Assembly (NCBI GenBank): GCA_964622775.1
Contig: CAZUSO010000020.1
Location: 1-49,105 of the forward strand
DNA: 49,105 bases
Source of the DNA: CAZUSO01 sp964622775
Lineage (GTDB): Bacteria; Bacteroidota; Bacteroidia; Chitinophagales; Chitinophagaceae
Direction of reading: 5' to 3'
Position 1 is the stretch's first letter. Each line of letters opens with the position of its first letter. Shown piece after piece: positions 1-8,335 of this stretch. Both the position numbers and the translations under genes were made by a program. A model generated the notes under the pieces. It did no database searches and was not told the DNA's origin. It worked only from the letters and a program-made list of their open reading frames with translations.

Positions 1-84
1 GAGCGGCAGGGGAAACAGAGAACAGGCGCTGAGCGCCATAACAGCCGTAAAGACTATGGCTTTGATACCGGATTTATTGTTCAT
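1..84 (-). CDS. Truncated lipoprotein, N-terminal signal peptide only
   Basis: Only the first 28 codons lie in the window; the gene runs off the left edge. The minus-strand reading starts at the ATG at 84-82 and gives a basic N-terminus (MNNKSGIK), a hydrophobic stretch (AIVFTAVMALSA) and then a cysteine in an LSAC context, which is a standard lipobox for signal peptidase II. The protein should therefore be an exported lipoprotein; the mature domain is not visible and no function can be given. A candidate TAnnTTTG promoter element lies about 40 bp upstream. Confidence 0.6.
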   Translation of the reverse strand, partial: MNNKSGIKAIVFTAVMALSACSLFPLPL

Positions 85-500
85 GATATGTTATTTAAAA
101 CTATAGTAAACTGCTAAAGCCCTACAAATTTATAATTTTTTATTCACAAATAATAATACAATTGTATTTGTTAAGAAAAGCCTGTAGCAGGTCGCAGGCA
201 GAAACCGGCAAGGTAAATTTACGAAACGGAGCAATTCCCTGCGTATGACAATACCAAGACAAGATGTCCGTCTTTACACGAATTTAAAAACAGATTTTTC
301 AAACTTTTCGAGAAAAATTCCTGTCTTTTATTTATTATTGTTTTTTAATAAATCACCATTGTCCGATAAAAAACATGATAATCTCTGAAACTGTTAACAG
401 TATTGAGTTTTAGGATTTTTTTTCCTTAGGGGCTTCTAAATACCAGCAAGGATTTCAATAGTTTTCCCGGATAATAGTGTTAATAAATAGTTTAAGTGCT
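85..500. other. Intergenic region between divergent genes
   Basis: No gene is seen in these 416 bases. The region is AT-rich and should hold divergent promoters for the lipoprotein (minus) and the small exported protein (plus). It contains a perfect 14-bp palindrome, AATACAATTGTATT, at 155-168, which could be a regulator site or chance in AT-rich DNA. No open frame with recognisable similarity was found. Confidence 0.5.
125..150 (-). promoter_or_regulatory. Candidate TAnnTTTG promoter of the truncated lipoprotein
   Basis: On the minus strand TAAATTTG (132-125) matches the Bacteroidota -7 consensus TAnnTTTG exactly, with a TTTG at 150-147 upstream. The 14-nt spacer is shorter than the usual 17-23, so this is a tentative call. 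It would give a leader of about 35 nt. Confidence 0.35.
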
Positions 501-884
501 ATGATGAAATGTAAATTATTACTGGCTGTCTTCCTTATTTATTCCGGCGCTTCATTTGCCCAAAATCTGGACAGCAGAATAACTGCAGTATATGGCAATG
601 TTGCATCGCAGTTGGATGCAGCACAAATTGCCTGGCTTGATAATTGCCTGAACAGGTCGGAGATCATCCCAACAGGGGCGGTTCCTGTAGCCGAAACCGA
701 GATGGCACTATTATCCTCTTTGCCATTGCAAGATAAATATACTGAGGTATCCTCATCCGAAACTTTTAATAGTGCTACATTTAATCCATTAATCTATTCT
801 ATTGATTATTTTAAGAAAACGGATCAGTATTTCAGGATAGACAACACCAACTTTGTTTTGAAAATTCACAAGAAAGAAGATTAA
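501..884 (+). CDS. Small exported protein of unknown function
   Basis: The product is 127 aa when read from the ATG at 501 (a second ATG follows at 504). A GTG-initiated extension to 477 is possible, but only the ATG start puts the signal peptide at the N-terminus: KCKLLLAVFLIYSG hydrophobic core ending in ASFAQ, a typical AxA cleavage site. The mature part (about 105 aa) has no domain that I recognise; it contains an acidic middle and ends in a lysine-rich tail. It lies 17 nt upstream of the large PKD protein on the same strand, so the two are probably co-transcribed and may both be secreted accessory proteins of the surface. That link is inference. Confidence 0.7.
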   Translation: MMKCKLLLAVFLIYSGASFAQNLDSRITAVYGNVASQLDAAQIAWLDNCLNRSEIIPTGAVPVAETEMALLSSLPLQDKYTEVSSSETFNSATFNPLIYSIDYFKKTDQYFRIDNTNFVLKIHKKED

Positions 885-901
885 CCATTTCATTGTTTTT
901 T

Positions 902-3580
902 ATGAAAAGAAATATATTACTTGCATTTATTCCGTTTTCACTTATTGCCCTTTTCATTTCACATACAACATATGGGCAATGTCAGGGCATTCAGGCGGAA
1001 GTGGTCAGCACTTTTCCTGCGGCGAATAATAATGCTATAAAAATATGCCAGGGAGAAACCGTATCGTTTACGGGTACCGGAATATTTGACTCAAGCGCTA
1101 CAGGAGCCACATACGAATGGTTTTTTGGAGATGAAAGTTCTGCAATGGGATCAAGTGTAACTCATGTTTATCCCACAGAAGGAGTATATGTTGTGGATTT
1201 ACTGATTACAGACCCGAATGGGTGTAATAATACTAATCGTATTGATTTAGCAGTACAGGTTTCTACCACCCCGATATTTGCAGGCACCAATGCCAACCCG
1301 CCTCAGATATGTTTAGGAGAAACAAGCGTACTAACCGGCGTAGCCACTCCTGTTCCCGGCATATTTGAATGTGCGCCTCCGGTGTCAGATACCACATTTT
1401 TACCGGACGGTAGCGGAGTTTCTTATACTACATCCATTAATGTAGAATGTTTTGCTCCGGGTATGACTTTATCCGACCCTAATCAGTTAGAAAGCGTTTG
1501 TATCAATATGGAGCATTCTTATTTAGGTGATTTGAATATCCAGATTAGCTGTCCCAACGGGCAATCGGCAACCCTGAAACAATATCCCGGCGGAGGTGGC
1601 ACCTATTTAGGCGGAGCGAATGATGATAACTCGTTAGCGATGGGAGACGGAGCCACATACTGCTTTTCAATGTCTGCCGCGTGGGGGACGATCCTGGAAG
1701 AAAATGCCTTAGGCAACTGGGTAACGGCCGGCAGCAACCCACCCGGCAACTCCATGACGCCGGGTACTTATCAGCCCTTTCAATCATTTAATAACTTGAT
1801 AGGTTGCCCGTTAAATGGTAGTTGGACGATCACTGTGACTGATAATCTGGGCATTGATAATGGTTATATATTTTGGTGGGGCGTAAATTTTGACCCGGAA
1901 TTATTACCGGGAAACTATTCATTTCTGCCCGAATTTGTATCAGAAAGCTGGAGCTCTGCTACAGATATTGTTGCAGGAAATAGTAACCCGGTAACCGTGC
2001 AGCCGGGTACCGGAGGCAATCATTGCTATACATTTTCAGTTACTGATGATTTTGATTGCACTTATGACACTACTATCTGCATTGTGGTAATTGATCCGGG
2101 AAATCCCGGTGAGGATAGCACTGCTACAATTTGCCTTAATGAAAGCCCGGTTAATCTTCTCGGTTATCTTGCCGGAACCCCTGAGCCCGGCGGCGCATGG
2201 ACAGGCCCTGGCGTATCCCCGGCAGGCATATTCAATCCTCAGGCTGTTGGTGTCGGTACCTTTGTACTGACCTACACTAAATCCGTAGGCGAATGCATCA
2301 AGTCTGCTCAGGTTGTCATGACCGTCAATAACGACGTGAATATTGATTTTGACTTTTCCATATCAAAAGGCTGCACCGGCGATACGGTAATATTTAATAA
2401 CCTGTCAGACCCCGGCCAGTATTGGTGGAAATTCGGCGATGGCGCTCCTGTCGACTCCGTCAATGTAAATCCGTCACATTATTACACGCCTCAAAACCAA
2501 TATAGTGTGGTATTAACAGGCAGAAACGCATTGGGCTGTAAAGATTCTGTTATAAAGGTCGTAGATACCCGTCACCCTATTGATGCCGTTTTTGGTCAAA
2601 GCACCGATTCTGTTTGCCAAAGCGGTAATAATAATGTCATCTTCATCGACCAGTCCACCGGGGATATCGGCGCCTGGTTTTGGGATTTTGGTGATGGCAC
2701 TACCTCCACGTTACAAGGTCCTGCACATCAATATACACTGGCAGGAACACATACGATCCGCCTGATAGTACAGGAAACGGGGCTCTCCTGTACGGATACT
2801 GCTTACGGTATAATTTATGTAGATTCTACCCCGCATATTGTCTTAATTGCTGATCGCGATACGGTTTGTAATGGCGAGCGTATCAATTTTTCATTGGATT
2901 ATCTCCATACCGCTACTCAAATTACCTGGGATTTTGGCGATGGAAGTACGCATGGAGGTCTCGACAGCGCAACATATCACAGCTATGATAACCCCGGCAC
3001 TTACACCGTTGGCGTTAAAGGCGACTATCCTGTTTGTAATTCGGTTACCGATAAAATAAAGGTTTTAGTGAAGCCTTATCCGATAGTGAATCTTGGGCCG
3101 GATACATCCTTATGCCTTAACGGCGCTCCTTTCAGCTTGCTGGATACTATTAATATCATTAATCCGAACATTAAATGGAAATGGAATACCGGAGATACTA
3201 CTGCTATACTGAAGATTGTACACCCTGGTTCTTACTCTGTGGAAGCAGATTTAGACGGATGCAAGACAACCGATGAAGTAGTGATTAAGAAAGATTGTTA
3301 TGCCGATATTCCCAACGTCTTTACCCCAAATGGCGATGGCGTAAATGATTACTTTTTCCCGCGTCAGTTTTTATCAGAAGGAGTAATCGCTTTCAGGTTA
3401 AACATATTTAACCGCTGGGGTGAAAAGGTATATGAAACCGCCCGCAATGATGGCCGTGGGTGGGATGGAAAGCTCAATGGTAAGGATCAGCCGGTGGGTG
3501 TGTATATTTACATTATAGATGTAACTTATAAAAATAAAGCATCGGAACATTACGAAGGCAATGTAACCATCATGCGATAA
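902..3580 (+). CDS. T9SS type B secreted protein with PKD and P-like domains
   Basis: 892-aa exported protein. The start at 902 places MKRNILLAFIPFSL at the N-terminus with cleavage near TTYGQ; the frame is open from a TTG at 893 but without benefit. Domains seen: a PKD domain at about 45-115 (EWFFGDESS), a jelly-roll region at about 160-335 resembling the proprotein-convertase P/Homo B domain (LGDLNIQISCPNG and GSWTITVTDNLGIDNG), an Ig/SprB-like segment around 405-480 (GGAWTGPGVSPAGIF), and three PKD domains near 480-560, 580-655 and 665-735 (WKFGDG, WDFGDGTT, WDFGDGST). The last 90 residues (IPNVFTPNGDGVND, FNRWGEKVYE, GWDGKLNG, PVGVYIYII) are the gliding-motility-associated C-terminal domain used as a type B signal for the type IX secretion system. 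It should be secreted to or anchored at the cell surface, as an adhesin or scaffold; no enzymatic domain is evident. Confidence 0.93.
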   Translation: MKRNILLAFIPFSLIALFISHTTYGQCQGIQAEVVSTFPAANNNAIKICQGETVSFTGTGIFDSSATGATYEWFFGDESSAMGSSVTHVYPTEGVYVVDLLITDPNGCNNTNRIDLAVQVSTTPIFAGTNANPPQICLGETSVLTGVATPVPGIFECAPPVSDTTFLPDGSGVSYTTSINVECFAPGMTLSDPNQLESVCINMEHSYLGDLNIQISCPNGQSATLKQYPGGGGTYLGGANDDNSLAMGDGATYCFSMSAAWGTILEENALGNWVTAGSNPPGNSMTPGTYQPFQSFNNLIGCPLNGSWTITVTDNLGIDNGYIFWWGVNFDPELLPGNYSFLPEFVSESWSSATDIVAGNSNPVTVQPGTGGNHCYTFSVTDDFDCTYDTTICIVVIDPGNPGEDSTATICLNESPVNLLGYLAGTPEPGGAWTGPGVSPAGIFNPQAVGVGTFVLTYTKSVGECIKSAQVVMTVNNDVNIDFDFSISKGCTGDTVIFNNLSDPGQYWWKFGDGAPVDSVNVNPSHYYTPQNQYSVVLTGRNALGCKDSVIKVVDTRHPIDAVFGQSTDSVCQSGNNNVIFIDQSTGDIGAWFWDFGDGTTSTLQGPAHQYTLAGTHTIRLIVQETGLSCTDTAYGIIYVDSTPHIVLIADRDTVCNGERINFSLDYLHTATQITWDFGDGSTHGGLDSATYHSYDNPGTYTVGVKGDYPVCNSVTDKIKVLVKPYPIVNLGPDTSLCLNGAPFSLLDTINIINPNIKWKWNTGDTTAILKIVHPGSYSVEADLDGCKTTDEVVIKKDCYADIPNVFTPNGDGVNDYFFPRQFLSEGVIAFRLNIFNRWGEKVYETARNDGRGWDGKLNGKDQPVGVYIYIIDVTYKNKASEHYEGNVTIMR

Positions 3581-3601
3581 ATACAAAGTTTGTTTATTTG
3601 G

Positions 3602-3633
3602 AAAAGCTATCTCCAACGAGATAGCTTTTTTTT
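3602..3633 (+). terminator. Rho-independent terminator after the PKD gene
   Basis: A perfect 12-bp stem AAAAGCTATCTC / GAGATAGCTTTT with a 4-nt CAAC loop is followed by a run of T. It lies 22 bp after the stop codon of the T9SS type B protein and ends that transcript. Confidence 0.9.
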
Positions 3634-3801
3634 AGGATCGAATCCGGAGCGACATGCAAATGTGTGGATTGACAGAGCATGGGTGTCGTACTGTAGGAAA
3701 TCCTGATAGTTCAATTGCTGCTCATCTGATTTTCTGAGCCGGTATGGAGGTCAACATGGTAAATTATCAAACTGTTTTTTTATCTTACAGGCATTATCAC
3801 T

Positions 3802-4359
3802 TTGCTTTTGAATCTTGAACAGGTATATAAAGATCACTTTGAAGGCTTGCATCGCTATGCCTTTACCAGGGTTCGTGACAATGAACTGGCTGCCGATTTG
3901 GTGCAATCCGTCTTTCTCAAATTTGCAGAGGGCAAAGTCGCAATAAATGACATTGCTAATATTCGCGCATACCTGTTTCGCATGGTGTATAATGCCTGTA
4001 TTGATCATTTTAAACAACAATCCTCATCAGAAAGTGCAGTACCACAGCATTTGCTGCATATTGCAGATGACAGTAAAAATATTCAGGAAAATATTTTACA
4101 GCGTGAAAGACTGGAGCAGGGAATGAAGCTGGCCGAAAAAATATTGTCCGCATTGCCTCCCCAGGCACGCCTGATATTTGAAAAAAGCCGGGTGGAAGGC
4201 AAAAAATACCGGGAAATCAGTGAGGAACTCGGCATCTCGGAAAAAACAGTGGAAGCGCATATCAGCAAAGCGCTGAAAATAATCCGGGAACAAATAAGGG
4301 TAAACGGGTATCATTACAGTCTTTTAATATTAATGTCAGTTTTACATGCAACCCGTTAA
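3802..4359 (+). CDS. ECF-type RNA polymerase sigma factor
   Basis: 185-aa sigma-70 family protein of the extracytoplasmic-function class, partner of the FecR-like anti-sigma encoded next to it. Region 2 is at about 8-75 (YKDHFEGLHRYAF, ELAADLVQSVFLKFAE) and region 4 at about 120-170 (LPPQARLIFEKSRVEGKKY, EISEELGISEKTVEAHISKA), the helix-turn-helix that reads the -35 element. There is no in-frame ATG before region 2: the frame opens after a TAA at 3760 and the usable starts are TTG at 3802 or TTG at 3808. The gene overlaps the following fecR by 14 nt, pointing to translational coupling. In this family the sigma factor usually controls an outer-membrane uptake system; the target here is likely the operon itself. 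Confidence 0.9.
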   Translation: MLLNLEQVYKDHFEGLHRYAFTRVRDNELAADLVQSVFLKFAEGKVAINDIANIRAYLFRMVYNACIDHFKQQSSSESAVPQHLLHIADDSKNIQENILQRERLEQGMKLAEKILSALPPQARLIFEKSRVEGKKYREISEELGISEKTVEAHISKALKIIREQIRVNGYHYSLLILMSVLHATR

Positions 4360-5266
4360 TTTCGATATGCTCATCAGATACTTTGCCGGAGATGCTACTC
4401 CGGATGAGGCGCTGTATGTGGAAGGCTGGCGTAATGCAGAAGAAACACATGCCGTCTTTTTCGATGAGCTTTTTGCCGGATGGAATGAAGATATGCCTTA
4501 CCGAAAGCCTGACGTTATGCAATTGTGGCAGGATTTTCAGAGCCGTATGACAACTAAGTCAATGGCGTTTCCTGCACGGAAGAAACACAGCATGATATGG
4601 CGGGGCGCTGCTGCCGTCTTGTTTTTGCTGGTCGGCGCTGCTTATTTTGTTTTCTTTTTTAATAAAAATGAAATGCTCACTTTTGCTGCCCTGGATCATG
4701 CGAAAAGCATCACTTTGCCCGACAGTACACGGGTTACATTGCAGCCGGGAGCCGAACTCAGCTATACCGAAAATACAAAAACAGGCCGCCGGATTTCGCT
4801 GAAAGGTGATGCTATATTTGAGATTGTGAATCATCAGTCTCCCTTAGTGGCTGATCTGGAAAAGGGGCTGCACATATTGGATATTGGAACCCGGTTTAGT
4901 ATTTCACAAAAAGATCAGCAATCACAAATCACGGTTTATTCCGGCAAAATAGCAGCGTTTTTCCATGCCGATACCGTATTTGCCGCCGCGCAGCAGGTCA
5001 TCACAACAGATGCTGCGGCTCGTGCATTCCATATTGAAACGCTGAAAGGGAGTTTTGAATTTAAAGATGTGCCGGTCGGTAATATTGTACGGCAGCTTTC
5101 TGATCATTTTCATATTTCAATCATTATAAAAGACCAAACCTTGTCCGGGCAGCAGATCACAATCACCACCGGAGCAGAAACGCTCGATGTCTGGCTGGAG
5201 ATACTTAGCGCACAACTCGGCATTAATTATTATCAGGATGAAAAAGGCAATTTCATTATGGAATAA
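4346..5266 (+). CDS. FecR-family anti-sigma factor
   Basis: 306-aa inner-membrane regulator. An N-terminal cytoplasmic part of about 80 residues (sigma-binding, with FAGDATPDEA near the start) is followed by one membrane segment at about 82-102 (AAAVLFLLVGAAYFVFFF). The periplasmic side holds the FecR domain at about 115-215 (ITLPDSTRVTLQPGAELSY, LKGDAIFEI) and a C-terminal DUF4974-type domain from about 232 (GSFEFKDVPVGNIVRQLSD). The known role of the family is to hold the ECF sigma factor and release it on a signal passed through an STN domain of an outer-membrane partner. The gene overlaps both its neighbours (14 nt with the sigma gene, 29 nt with the STN gene), so all three are one operon. 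Confidence 0.93.
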   Translation: MQPVNFDMLIRYFAGDATPDEALYVEGWRNAEETHAVFFDELFAGWNEDMPYRKPDVMQLWQDFQSRMTTKSMAFPARKKHSMIWRGAAAVLFLLVGAAYFVFFFNKNEMLTFAALDHAKSITLPDSTRVTLQPGAELSYTENTKTGRRISLKGDAIFEIVNHQSPLVADLEKGLHILDIGTRFSISQKDQQSQITVYSGKIAAFFHADTVFAAAQQVITTDAAARAFHIETLKGSFEFKDVPVGNIVRQLSDHFHISIIIKDQTLSGQQITITTGAETLDVWLEILSAQLGINYYQDEKGNFIME

Positions 5267-6473
5267 AATACCACCGGCAATAGTATGCTTTCTCGGCGGC
5301 CTGCTGCTGTCGCTCAATTGCTATGCACAATCTGCAACGCAGCTATCGGACAAGATATCGCTTACCCGTTCCCGCTATACGGTTTACGAGCTCTGCAATG
5401 CCATTCAGAAGCAGGTGGATGTATCTGTATCTTATAATGCTTCCACAATAAAAAGCAATAAGAAAATCATCGTCAGCAATAAGCCAAAAGATTTGAAATC
5501 CCTGTTGATGATCCTGAAAAAAGATTATGGCATTGATTCCAAAATGGCCGGCAATCACATTATCCTCATACCTGGAAAAGATTATGGCAAAACTCCGAAA
5601 GGAAATAAGAAAACAAGAAAGGTGAGCAAGAAAAAGCCGGCGCCCGTGCAGGAAAAGCAATTGCCTGAAACGCTGCGTCGGGAAACAAGGCAGCAACCGG
5701 AAGAGGATGCAGCAGCCGAGGCCATGCCGCTTATGGTTACTGCTTTCGATAGTATGAGCAGCGCGGATCTTTCTGCCGGAAGCGCGGGTATGGCGGGGGG
5801 CAGTACCGATAATGTGAATTACGAAACAGAGCATAAAATGGAAAGGCGAAAACAAGCCTTGTTCAATAATCTCATTGCCAGTGCAGGTATTTATACCGAC
5901 CAGCCCCATTATTTTAATGCAGGAGTGCAGTTGGGATATAAATATGCTTATGTCAGCGCAGCTTATTCCTTTCATGCAACTGCAGCGCAGTGGCGCTTCG
6001 GTGGTGGTGTTACCTTCCCCGTTACGGAAAAAGTAAACCTGGGTTTGTCGGGTAGCTATGGGACTTTCAAGAGTGCTGTCGACTATTTTGGTCAAACCAT
6101 CACAGTGGATTCTTTGGATTCGATAGGGGTTGTTATTGATACCGTTACTTATTCGGGTTGGTTAGATACAAAAAGCGATTTGCTGAAGATTGGATTGAGT
6201 ATTGATTACAAAATAATGCCCTGGCTACAGGCGTTCGTATGCCCTGCATTCAATACAATGCAAACCGCGTTCTCTGATGCCGATGGTTCGAAAAGCCCGC
6301 GCAGTGTGCTTCCTGTACCAGCTGGCATTCGCCGGGAAGATTTTGATGTGCTGAAAACACTGCTTAATTTCTCCAATGATTTCAACGAAAATAGTTCCAC
6401 ATTCCGGAAGAGCTGGTTCAGTGTACAGGTCGGTATCCGGATCAGTTTTTCCGGCTTGCTTAAGGAAGAATAA
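5238..6473 (+). CDS. STN-domain outer-membrane beta-barrel protein
   Basis: 411 aa from the ATG at 5238; an in-frame ATG at 5187 would put 17 residues in front of the signal peptide and is rejected. The signal peptide ends near LNCYAQ. Residues about 40-113 look like a secretin/TonB N-terminal (STN) domain (YTVYELCNAIQKQVDVSVSY, LLMILKKDYGIDSKMAGNHI). A lysine-rich then glutamate/alanine-rich linker (about 115-205) leads to a C-terminal half of alternating aromatic beta-strands (FNAGVQLGYKYAYVSAAYSF, FGGGVTF, VNLGLSGSYG) that reads as a small 8-12 strand barrel. No TonB-dependent receptor plug or 22-strand barrel is present. It overlaps fecR by 29 nt. I infer that it is the signal-giving partner of the FecR/sigma pair, with the STN domain contacting FecR in the periplasm. 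Confidence 0.75.
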   Translation: MKKAISLWNKIPPAIVCFLGGLLLSLNCYAQSATQLSDKISLTRSRYTVYELCNAIQKQVDVSVSYNASTIKSNKKIIVSNKPKDLKSLLMILKKDYGIDSKMAGNHIILIPGKDYGKTPKGNKKTRKVSKKKPAPVQEKQLPETLRRETRQQPEEDAAAEAMPLMVTAFDSMSSADLSAGSAGMAGGSTDNVNYETEHKMERRKQALFNNLIASAGIYTDQPHYFNAGVQLGYKYAYVSAAYSFHATAAQWRFGGGVTFPVTEKVNLGLSGSYGTFKSAVDYFGQTITVDSLDSIGVVIDTVTYSGWLDTKSDLLKIGLSIDYKIMPWLQAFVCPAFNTMQTAFSDADGSKSPRSVLPVPAGIRREDFDVLKTLLNFSNDFNENSSTFRKSWFSVQVGIRISFSGLLKEE

Positions 6474-6684
6474 CGGAAATACGATTTGCCTTTAGCATGG
6501 ATCAATTCATGATTTTACAGCAAACGGCAGCGTCATTCATTCGCTGCAGGCAAATGCCTTCATGAAGTTATAACATAGCCGAAACCATTTCCTGAACAGA
6601 CTTTCAGCAATTCTGTTTTTTCTATCGTATCTATTGATCAAAATAATTCGATGGAAATTTCTTACGGCTTTCCCGGATTATTGA

Positions 6685-6692
6685 TACTTTTG
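6685..6692 (+). promoter_or_regulatory. Candidate -7 element of the binding-protein gene
   Basis: TACTTTTG matches TAnnTTTG exactly and lies 46 bp before the ATG at 6739. The -33 element is poor (TTTC at 6658-6661). The intergenic region before it (6474-6684) holds a GC-rich hairpin GCAGCG / CGCTGC at 6527-6547 with no T-run and no other feature that I can support. Confidence 0.4.
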
Positions 6693-6738
6693 TTCGACAA
6701 AAAGACATAAACGCATTTTAATCAAAAAAGAATTACAC

Positions 6739-7953
6739 ATGAAGAGCGCATCGCTTTGGATTATCCTTTTTGCCGGACTGAATATGCTGATATTTTCCGC
6801 CTGTAATAAAAAAACTACAGAGGCCGATATTGAAACCATAAATGTAGGTGCATTGCTATCCCTTACCGGAAACTGGTCCACGCTGGGGCAAACATCCCAA
6901 AGCGCTCTCGAAATTGCGGTGGAAGATATCAATAAGTATATGGAGGGCATCGGTTCGCACCACCGTTTTGCGGTAGAGGTTTATGATACCAAAATGGAAG
7001 CCCCGCTGGCATTAGAATATATTCAGGCAGCAGGCGAAAAAGGCATCCGCTTTGTGATAGGGCCGCAAAGCAGTTCGGAAGTAGCAGCCATTAAACCTTA
7101 TGCAGACGCCCATGATATGTTTGTTATCAGCCAGGGAAGCACGGCAGGATCGCTGAGTCTGCCTGATGATAATATCTTCCGGTTTTGCCCTGATGATAAA
7201 CTGGAAGGAAAGGCTTTGGCAAAGACCATTTACGACTCCGGCGTAAGAGGATTGGTTACCGCCGGCCTTGATGATGTAGGCAATACCGGACTGGTAAACG
7301 GCATCAGTACTGCATTTACCGATTTGGGAGGAACCGTATATGCTGTTTCGCCTTATGCCTCCGGCACATCGGATTTCGCTTCGGATATTACCGCAATAGA
7401 GGATAAACTCAATATGGCCATTGGTCAATACGGCGCATCGGCAACGGCTGTATATATCGCAGCTTTTGACGAAGGCGCTGATCTGTTTGCTCAGGCAAAA
7501 GACAATACCCTGCTCAACTCGGTACACTGGTATGGCGGAGACGGAATAACCAAAAGCAATGCCTTTATCAATAACATGGACGCTGCCGAATTTGCCGGTG
7601 CTACTGATTTTTTTGCTCCTGAGTTCGGGCTTCCGGAAGAAGTGGCATCAAAATGGTCGCCGCTGATTGAAGAAATTAAATCCCGTACCGGTATTGAAGC
7701 AGGCGCTTTTGCGCTGGCTTGTTATGATGCCCTGTGGACTATCGCAAATACTTATGAGGCCACAGAAGTTTCCAACCATGATGTAGATTCCGTAAGGTCG
7801 GCATTTACACAGGAAGCAGCCAAATACAGCGGCGTTACCGGTTCTACACAGCTTAACGAGAACGGAGACCGGGCTGCGGCTATCTTTGATTACTGGGGTA
7901 TCGTGAATGAAAACGGCACTTACTCCTGGAAGCTTGTAGGCTCGTCTGACTGA
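6739..7953 (+). CDS. Type I periplasmic ligand-binding lipoprotein (branched-chain amino acid type)
   Basis: 404-aa protein with a lipoprotein signal peptide (LIFSAC, Cys at about 21). The mature part has the two-lobe fold of the Leu/Ile/Val-binding and receptor family ligand-binding proteins: NVGALLSLTGNWSTLGQTSQ at the start of the first lobe, ALEIAVEDIN, VIGPQSSSEVAAIKPYA, FVISQGSTAGSLS, and a second lobe from about 150 (KTIYDSGVRGLVTAGLDDVGN). No permease or ATPase of an ABC importer lies beside it, and the gene is flanked by its own promoter and terminator, so it may serve as a stand-alone binding or sensor lipoprotein rather than a transport component. The ligand cannot be told from the sequence. 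Confidence 0.85.
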   Translation: MKSASLWIILFAGLNMLIFSACNKKTTEADIETINVGALLSLTGNWSTLGQTSQSALEIAVEDINKYMEGIGSHHRFAVEVYDTKMEAPLALEYIQAAGEKGIRFVIGPQSSSEVAAIKPYADAHDMFVISQGSTAGSLSLPDDNIFRFCPDDKLEGKALAKTIYDSGVRGLVTAGLDDVGNTGLVNGISTAFTDLGGTVYAVSPYASGTSDFASDITAIEDKLNMAIGQYGASATAVYIAAFDEGADLFAQAKDNTLLNSVHWYGGDGITKSNAFINNMDAAEFAGATDFFAPEFGLPEEVASKWSPLIEEIKSRTGIEAGAFALACYDALWTIANTYEATEVSNHDVDSVRSAFTQEAAKYSGVTGSTQLNENGDRAAAIFDYWGIVNENGTYSWKLVGSSD

Positions 7954-8335
7954 TTAAAATAACCTGCAGGATACGGCATCATCGTTCATCAAGTTTGAAA
8001 TACGGAATGTACCAACGTGAGTTTGTTGGTACATTTTTTTATGGGTAAAATTCCTGACCTGTCGCAGTTTCCGATTGTGATGATTTTGAAGATCGTATAT
8101 CTTTTGCCGGTGCTGGAATCGTTTTTGTACCGCAAATTACCGCATTGCTGATATTCGCGGATGTTAGCAAAGCGCATCCCGAACTGCTGATTAATCAGAT
8201 TTGCAATTTGTTTTTACCGCAAGGATTGTCAATCCATTTTTATTTGTATTTAAAAAATCAGCGAAAGGACTAAGGGTAAAAACTTAAAAATGCGGTCTTA
8301 CTCTAAAATTGTTTTAACCACAAAAATTTCAAATC
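7954..8335. other. Intergenic region with terminator, no gene
   Basis: Apart from the terminator at 8006-8040, this 382-nt stretch shows nothing that I recognise. A 35-codon ORF begins at 8041 directly after the terminator T-run, and a longer frame without start runs through 8060-8260; neither resembles a known family, so no gene is called. The promoter of the next gene must lie in its right half, but no clean TAnnTTTG was found. Confidence 0.5.
8006..8040 (+). terminator. Rho-independent terminator of the binding-protein gene
   Basis: Stem GTACCAAC / GTTGGTAC, extended by three A-T pairs at its base, with an 8-nt loop, followed by a run of seven T. It begins about 53 bp after the stop codon at 7953. 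Confidence 0.9.

Noticed and set aside
5343..6095. 250-codon open frame opposite the STN/barrel gene
   Set aside because: It is antisense to a well-supported gene, with a composition rich in Cys, Arg and His typical of a shadow frame, and no known motif.
8041..8148. 35-codon ORF after the terminator at 8006-8040
   Set aside because: No promoter, no similarity, and it starts directly in the terminator tail; probably chance.
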